DNA from: Alloacidobacterium sp035547425
GTDB taxonomy: Bacteria > Acidobacteriota > Terriglobia > Terriglobales > Acidobacteriaceae
DNA length: 64,000 bases
Assembly (NCBI GenBank): GCA_035547425.1
Contig: DASZUU010000014.1
Location: 43,640 to 107,639 of the forward strand
Direction: 5' to 3'
Shown here: one piece after another, positions 60,172 to 64,000 of the stretch
Layout of the letters: the number at the start of each line of letters is the position of its first letter
How positions within the stretch are numbered: the stretch's first letter is position 1
Notes under the pieces: generated by a model
What the model saw: the letters and a program-made list of their open reading frames with translations, nothing else
What the model was told of the DNA's origin: nothing
Databases searched by the model: none
Made by a program: the position numbers and the translations under genes

Positions 60172-61602
60172 ATGCCGCAGAAGACATCCACACCAGCCCT
60201 CGCGCGAGAACTCGGCATCTTCGATCTCGTCATGTTTTATATGGCGGGCGGGTTAAGCCTGCGCTGGATCGCTACCGCAGCCGCCGCCGGCCCGAGTACG
60301 ATTACCATCTGGATTTTTGCCTGCCTCTTTTTCTTTGTGCCGCTGGCTGCCTGCGTATTGGAGCTGTCCTCGCGCTATCCGCAAGAGGGCGGGCTCTATG
60401 TATGGACACAGCGCGCCTTTGGTGACTTCTCCGGCTTTATTGCTGCGTGGACATACTGGATGAGCAACCTGCCGTACTTTCCCGCCGTGCTTTATTTCGG
60501 CGCCGGCAGCGCGCTCTTCGCCCTGGGAAAACGCGGCGAGCATCTGGCAAACAGCCCGGCATATTACATGCTTTTCGCTCTCGGATGGCTGGGGCTCATC
60601 ACGCTGCTGAACATTCTCGGGCTCAAGCAAGGGAAGTGGTTGAACAATCTCTGTTCGCTTGGCGTCTGGATTCCCGTAGCGGCGCTCCTTGGGCTGGCCG
60701 CTGTCGTTGCTGCGCGTTATGGATCGGCAACCAGCTTCGCCGTCTCGCAAATGCTGCCGCACGCCGATCTGAAGAATGCAATTTTCTGGTCGACAATCTT
60801 CTTCGCCTTCGGCGGCTGCGAAACAGGCTCTTTCATGGGCGAAGAAATCAAAGACGCAAAGCGTACCATTCCCCGCGCGCTGATTTTGGCCGGAACACTT
60901 CTGGCTGTTTTCTATATTGCCGGAACGGCGGCAATGCTGGTGGCGATCCCAAGTCTTTCGATCAACACGGTCAGCGGCTTTATCCATGCCATTCAACTCA
61001 TGTGCGAGCGCCTGAACATAGACTGGCTGGTAGTCCCGCTCGCTTTATTTGTCGTCTTGAACAGCGTGGGCGGAGCTGCCACTTTTCTCTCATCTACGTC
61101 GCGGCTGCCGTTCGTTGCCGGCATCGATCGCTATCTGCCGAATGCTTTTGGCCGCGTGCATCCGCGCTGGCGCACGCCATGGATCGCCATTGGCGCCTAC
61201 GGTTTTGCCGGGATGCTATGCGCATTACTAAGCCAGGCTGGAACCACCGTGCGCAGCGCATATGATGTGCTGGTCAGCATGTCCATCATTACGTACTTCA
61301 TTCCATTCGCGTTTCTCTTTGCTTCAATGATTCGCCTGCAACGCGAGCCTGCGATGGAGGGAACGATTCGCATTCCCGGAGGAAAACCGGTTGCGATCAC
61401 GCTTGCATTTGTCGGGTTATTGACGACGCTGCTTACCATCGTGCTCTCGGTGATTCCGCCGGATGAGGAGCCGAACAAGCCGCTGGCGATTGCCAAGGTG
61501 ATCGGCTCCACATTGTTTCTGGTAGGAGCGGGCGTAGTGGTCTACTACGCCTCGGAGCGCCGCCAGCGTCTTACTGCGCCTTCTCCAGGCGGAAAGCTGT
61601 AG
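60172..61602 (+). CDS. APC-family amino acid permease
   Basis: 476 residues with about 12 hydrophobic helices. LVMFYMAGGLSLRWIATAAAAGPSTITIW and SSRYPQEGGLYVWTQRAFGDFSGFIAAWTYWMSNLPYFPAVLYF form the first helices and the substrate loop. FFAFGGCETGSFMGEEIKDAKRTIPRALILAGTLLAVFY is the conserved helix 6 region. It should import an amino acid or a related compound; the specificity is unknown. The frame reaches 60085, but I chose the ATG at 60172, which begins the cytoplasmic N-terminus MPQKTSTPALARELGIFDLV. Its end overlaps the convergent GH36 gene by 32 bases. Confidence 0.9.
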   Translation: MPQKTSTPALARELGIFDLVMFYMAGGLSLRWIATAAAAGPSTITIWIFACLFFFVPLAACVLELSSRYPQEGGLYVWTQRAFGDFSGFIAAWTYWMSNLPYFPAVLYFGAGSALFALGKRGEHLANSPAYYMLFALGWLGLITLLNILGLKQGKWLNNLCSLGVWIPVAALLGLAAVVAARYGSATSFAVSQMLPHADLKNAIFWSTIFFAFGGCETGSFMGEEIKDAKRTIPRALILAGTLLAVFYIAGTAAMLVAIPSLSINTVSGFIHAIQLMCERLNIDWLVVPLALFVVLNSVGGAATFLSSTSRLPFVAGIDRYLPNAFGRVHPRWRTPWIAIGAYGFAGMLCALLSQAGTTVRSAYDVLVSMSIITYFIPFAFLFASMIRLQREPAMEGTIRIPGGKPVAITLAFVGLLTTLLTIVLSVIPPDEEPNKPLAIAKVIGSTLFLVGAGVVVYYASERRQRLTAPSPGGKL

Positions 61603-63784
61603 CCTGGAAGTCACCATATAGATTCAGATCGACTCCGTGGTTCATCCAGTAGCTGCCGCTCGCCGTTTCCGGTAAGTCACCGCCGGGTTTCGATGTGATC
61701 CAGTGCAGCGTGTACTGCGCGTTGTTATCGAGACCGCGCAGAAACACTCGCGGATAGGGATACCAGAAGTCGCTCGAATGCAGAAAGGCGAAGACGACCG
61801 CCTGGTGCCCGTCATTTGCCACCGACTCAGTTACAGAAGATTCGCTATTATCCTGTGGCGAAATCAAGCGATACAGCGCGCCATGCTGCACCGTCTCCCG
61901 AATCTGCTTGTACTCGGAAACCAGGTGCTGCGCCGTGGCGAAGTCCTCATCCTTCCAGTTGTTCAGGTTCGAGCCGATACCAAGCGAGCCTTGCATCGAA
62001 GAGAGGAAGCGATATTCAAGCGAGCGCGGAGCATGATTCGGACCGCCCGGCGAATCGGTCACCCAGGCCATCATTACGCCCGGCGTATAGGCATAGGTAA
62101 AGCCATCCTGAATCAGCAATCGATCGAAAGGATCGGTGTTATCCGAAGGCCACACTTCATCGGTATATTTCAGTATGCCGAGATCAACACGGCCTCCGCC
62201 GCCGGAGCAGGACTCGATCTCGACCTTAGGATGCTTTTCGCGCAGCTCCTTCAAAATCGAATAAAGGTTCTCCGTGAATTTTACATAGACTTTTTTCTGC
62301 TCGTCGGGAGCAACCGCGGGCCACCCTGGTTCTGACCAGTTGCGGTTGTAATCCCACTTGAGAAACGCAATATCGTTTTCGGAAAGCAGCTTGTCGAGGA
62401 AGTTGAAGACATACTCGCGCACATCGGGCCGCGCCAGGTTCAGCACCAGTTGGTTGCGTCCTTCCGTGCGTGGCCGTCCGGTAAAGTTCAGCACCCAGTC
62501 AGGATGCTTGCGATAGAGATCGCTGTCCGGATTGACCATCTCCGGTTCCACCCACAAGCCGAAATCCATGCCGAGCGAATGCACTTTATCGATCAGCGGT
62601 CTCAGTCCATTCGGAAATTTTTCTTTGTTGACGTACCAGTCGCCCAATCCGGCATGGTCGTCCTTGCGCTGGCCAAACCAGCCGTCATCCATCACAAAGC
62701 GTTCCACGCCGAGCTTCGCTGCTTTTTCCGCCAGCATTTCCTGTCCCTGTTCCGTCACATTGAACTCAGTCGCTTCCCACGAGTTATACAGCACAGGCCG
62801 CGGACGCGGGTTCGGGCCTTCAGGAAGAATTTTGCTGATTTCAAATTGATGCAGCAGACGCGATGCTCCGCCGATTCCGTGACTGGAATAGCCGCCGTAG
62901 AAAACCGGAGTATGCAATGTTTCGTTCGGAGCGAGCTTATAACCAAAATCAAAAGGGTTGTAGCCGCCCGTGATCCTCACATTGCGCATCGTGTCCTGCT
63001 CGATGGTGATGCGCCATGAGCCGCTCCATCCCAGAGCGCCAAACCACACGTTGCCGGCATCCTGGTCGCCGCTGTTGCCGCGCTCAATCGCAAACCACGG
63101 ATTATTCTGATGGCCTGTCGATCCGCGGCGGCTCTCAATGATGCGAGCGCCCGGACGAACCGGCTCATGCTGCACCGCGTCTTCACCAGCCCAGCGGCCC
63201 GTCAAATAGTAGAGCCAGTAATCGGTGCTCTGCGGAAGCGACCACGATGCCGCTGCAGCCTGCTCAATCATGACCGGCTCTTTTGTCTTATTGGTGATCT
63301 CCGCGGAGCGTCCAATGACGCCTGTCTTCGGGTCAATCTCATATTTCAGGTCAACCATAATATCGCGCGAAATATCCTTGAGTCGGATGGTGAGATCATC
63401 GCCATCGATGTGGTGCTCGACATAATGCAGCACCAGATCACGATTTCCATCTGCAAATGTGACTTTCAACGCCGGTTCATAAAACAAGCCGCCACCCCAT
63501 GCCTGGTACTCCTGCGGTGTGCTTCCGGCAGGCAGATCAAAGGACGCATGCCCATGATTCAAATGCACAGGCTCGCGCGCGTCATTTTCTCCGATGCGCG
63601 CGCCCCAGTAGACAGGCTCCAACGCTCCTGCCTCATTGACCCCAAATATGTAACTCACGTTCCCGCCTTCCAGCCGGAAGAGATGCGATTGAGAGTCATA
63701 TTGGACAGCATTCGATTGCGCAAATGTATACGTGTACATCGTCGGCGCTAAAAGCAAAGGCAGAAGAAGAGTCTTAAATCTCAT
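61571..63784 (-). CDS. Alpha-galactosidase, glycoside hydrolase family 36, exported
   Basis: 737 residues. A signal peptide ends near TFAQS. The N-terminal beta-sandwich is followed by the TIM-barrel: VLYNSWEATEFNVTEQGQ, FVMDDGWFGQRKDDHAGLGDW, DFGLWVEPEMVNPDSDLYRKHPDWVL, FLKWDYNRN (nucleophile Asp478) and VWPSDNTDPFDRL (acid/base Asp548). It cleaves terminal alpha-galactose from oligosaccharides such as raffinose or galactomannan side chains. AGGAG precedes the ATG. It is convergent with the APC gene. An exported GH36 fits the polysaccharide-degrading profile with GH125 and the TonB receptor. Confidence 0.95.
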   Translation of the reverse strand: MRFKTLLLPLLLAPTMYTYTFAQSNAVQYDSQSHLFRLEGGNVSYIFGVNEAGALEPVYWGARIGENDAREPVHLNHGHASFDLPAGSTPQEYQAWGGGLFYEPALKVTFADGNRDLVLHYVEHHIDGDDLTIRLKDISRDIMVDLKYEIDPKTGVIGRSAEITNKTKEPVMIEQAAAASWSLPQSTDYWLYYLTGRWAGEDAVQHEPVRPGARIIESRRGSTGHQNNPWFAIERGNSGDQDAGNVWFGALGWSGSWRITIEQDTMRNVRITGGYNPFDFGYKLAPNETLHTPVFYGGYSSHGIGGASRLLHQFEISKILPEGPNPRPRPVLYNSWEATEFNVTEQGQEMLAEKAAKLGVERFVMDDGWFGQRKDDHAGLGDWYVNKEKFPNGLRPLIDKVHSLGMDFGLWVEPEMVNPDSDLYRKHPDWVLNFTGRPRTEGRNQLVLNLARPDVREYVFNFLDKLLSENDIAFLKWDYNRNWSEPGWPAVAPDEQKKVYVKFTENLYSILKELREKHPKVEIESCSGGGGRVDLGILKYTDEVWPSDNTDPFDRLLIQDGFTYAYTPGVMMAWVTDSPGGPNHAPRSLEYRFLSSMQGSLGIGSNLNNWKDEDFATAQHLVSEYKQIRETVQHGALYRLISPQDNSESSVTESVANDGHQAVVFAFLHSSDFWYPYPRVFLRGLDNNAQYTLHWITSKPGGDLPETASGSYWMNHGVDLNLYGDFQATAFRLEKAQ

Positions 63785-63896
63785 AAGGAAAACACTCCTG
63801 AAAATTCGTCGTTAAAACATTAAATGGAAAAGGGCACGAAAGGCTATTTCCAAGTGATTCGAGACTGATTTATCTGAGCGCATCTCTCTGCGAATG

Positions 63897-64000
63897 CTAT
63901 TTATGCAAATACCAGGGAATATTGATAACCACGATGCCCTCGTTTCCTTTGACCAGCAGGATCAGCTTCAAAAGATTGGCGCGTTGATTATGCAGCAGGT
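63897..64000 (-). CDS. C-terminal 34 residues of a gene entering from the right edge
   Basis: The minus strand has one open frame to the edge. It ends LILLVKGNEGIVVINIPWYLHK and stops at TAG (63897-63899). The other two minus frames stop early. The alternation of hydrophobic residues and the closing aromatic segment look like protein, but too little is visible to name it. The 112 bases between it and the alpha-galactosidase hold that gene's upstream region, and I see no clear promoter there. Confidence 0.4.
   Translation of the reverse strand, partial: LLHNQRANLLKLILLVKGNEGIVVINIPWYLHK

Overview
The window looks like the chromosome of an acidobacterium (Acidobacteriota, probably the Terriglobia/Acidobacteriaceae). 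Four gene families point there: an 'acidobacterial duplicated orphan permease' (ADOP), two VWFA-related acidobacterial proteins, a very large Oar-like TonB-dependent receptor with an N-terminal carboxypeptidase-regulatory domain, and a DUF3175 protein. Base composition is moderately GC-rich throughout. Genes are densely packed and no intergenic gap exceeds 300 bases. I see no phage, IS transposase, rRNA operon or CRISPR array.

Layout. 1-8.6 kb: the end of a zinc-ribbon/coiled-coil gene, then secreted hydrolases (type-B carboxylesterase, GH125 mannosidase, DPP-IV-like peptidase with a coupled metallo-hydrolase, sedolisin) and a DUF3175 protein. 8.8-14.2 kb: an unrecognised 1230-residue membrane protein, an orphan OppD-type ATPase and a phosphoesterase. 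14.3-21.8 kb (minus strand): the housekeeping cluster ispE, tRNA-Gln, prs, rplY, pth, rpsF, rpsR, rplI, followed by an ATP-grasp enzyme and a flavin monooxygenase. 21.9-29.8 kb: a zeta-type toxin with a tiny upstream partner, then ggt, a TIM-barrel isomerase, asnS, arginase and zwf. 29.8-38.2 kb (minus): the TonB receptor under a clear sigma-70 promoter with operator-like palindromes, a DedA-rhodanese fusion, dps, and an EmrA/TolC pair. 38.4-51.6 kb: a sigma-like protein, ppk1, ilvE, ku with a small acetyltransferase, two divergent VWA genes, a DMT transporter, the ADOP permease, a GNAT and sodC. 51.8-57.8 kb: the glycine cleavage operon gcvT-gcvH-gcvPA-gcvPB, a frameshifted GxxExxY gene and two small genes. 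57.9-64 kb: tRNA-Arg, thpR, an FAD oxidoreductase, an APC permease and a GH36 alpha-galactosidase.

How it fits together. The secreted peptidases and glycosidases, the large TonB receptor, gamma-glutamyltransferase, arginase, and the peptide and amino-acid transporters suggest a heterotroph living on polysaccharide and protein debris. Dps, Cu/Zn SOD, polyphosphate kinase and Ku point to stress and stationary-phase survival.

The most unusual layer is intergenic. Six families of short palindromic elements (called A to F here) sit between genes. Family A forms direct-repeat pairs that bracket pth and the ku-acetyltransferase pair. Family E occupies three successive spacers of the gcv region. The best candidates for undescribed biology are the 1230-residue membrane protein, the toxin/mini-partner pair, the operator arrangement at the TonB receptor and these repeat families.
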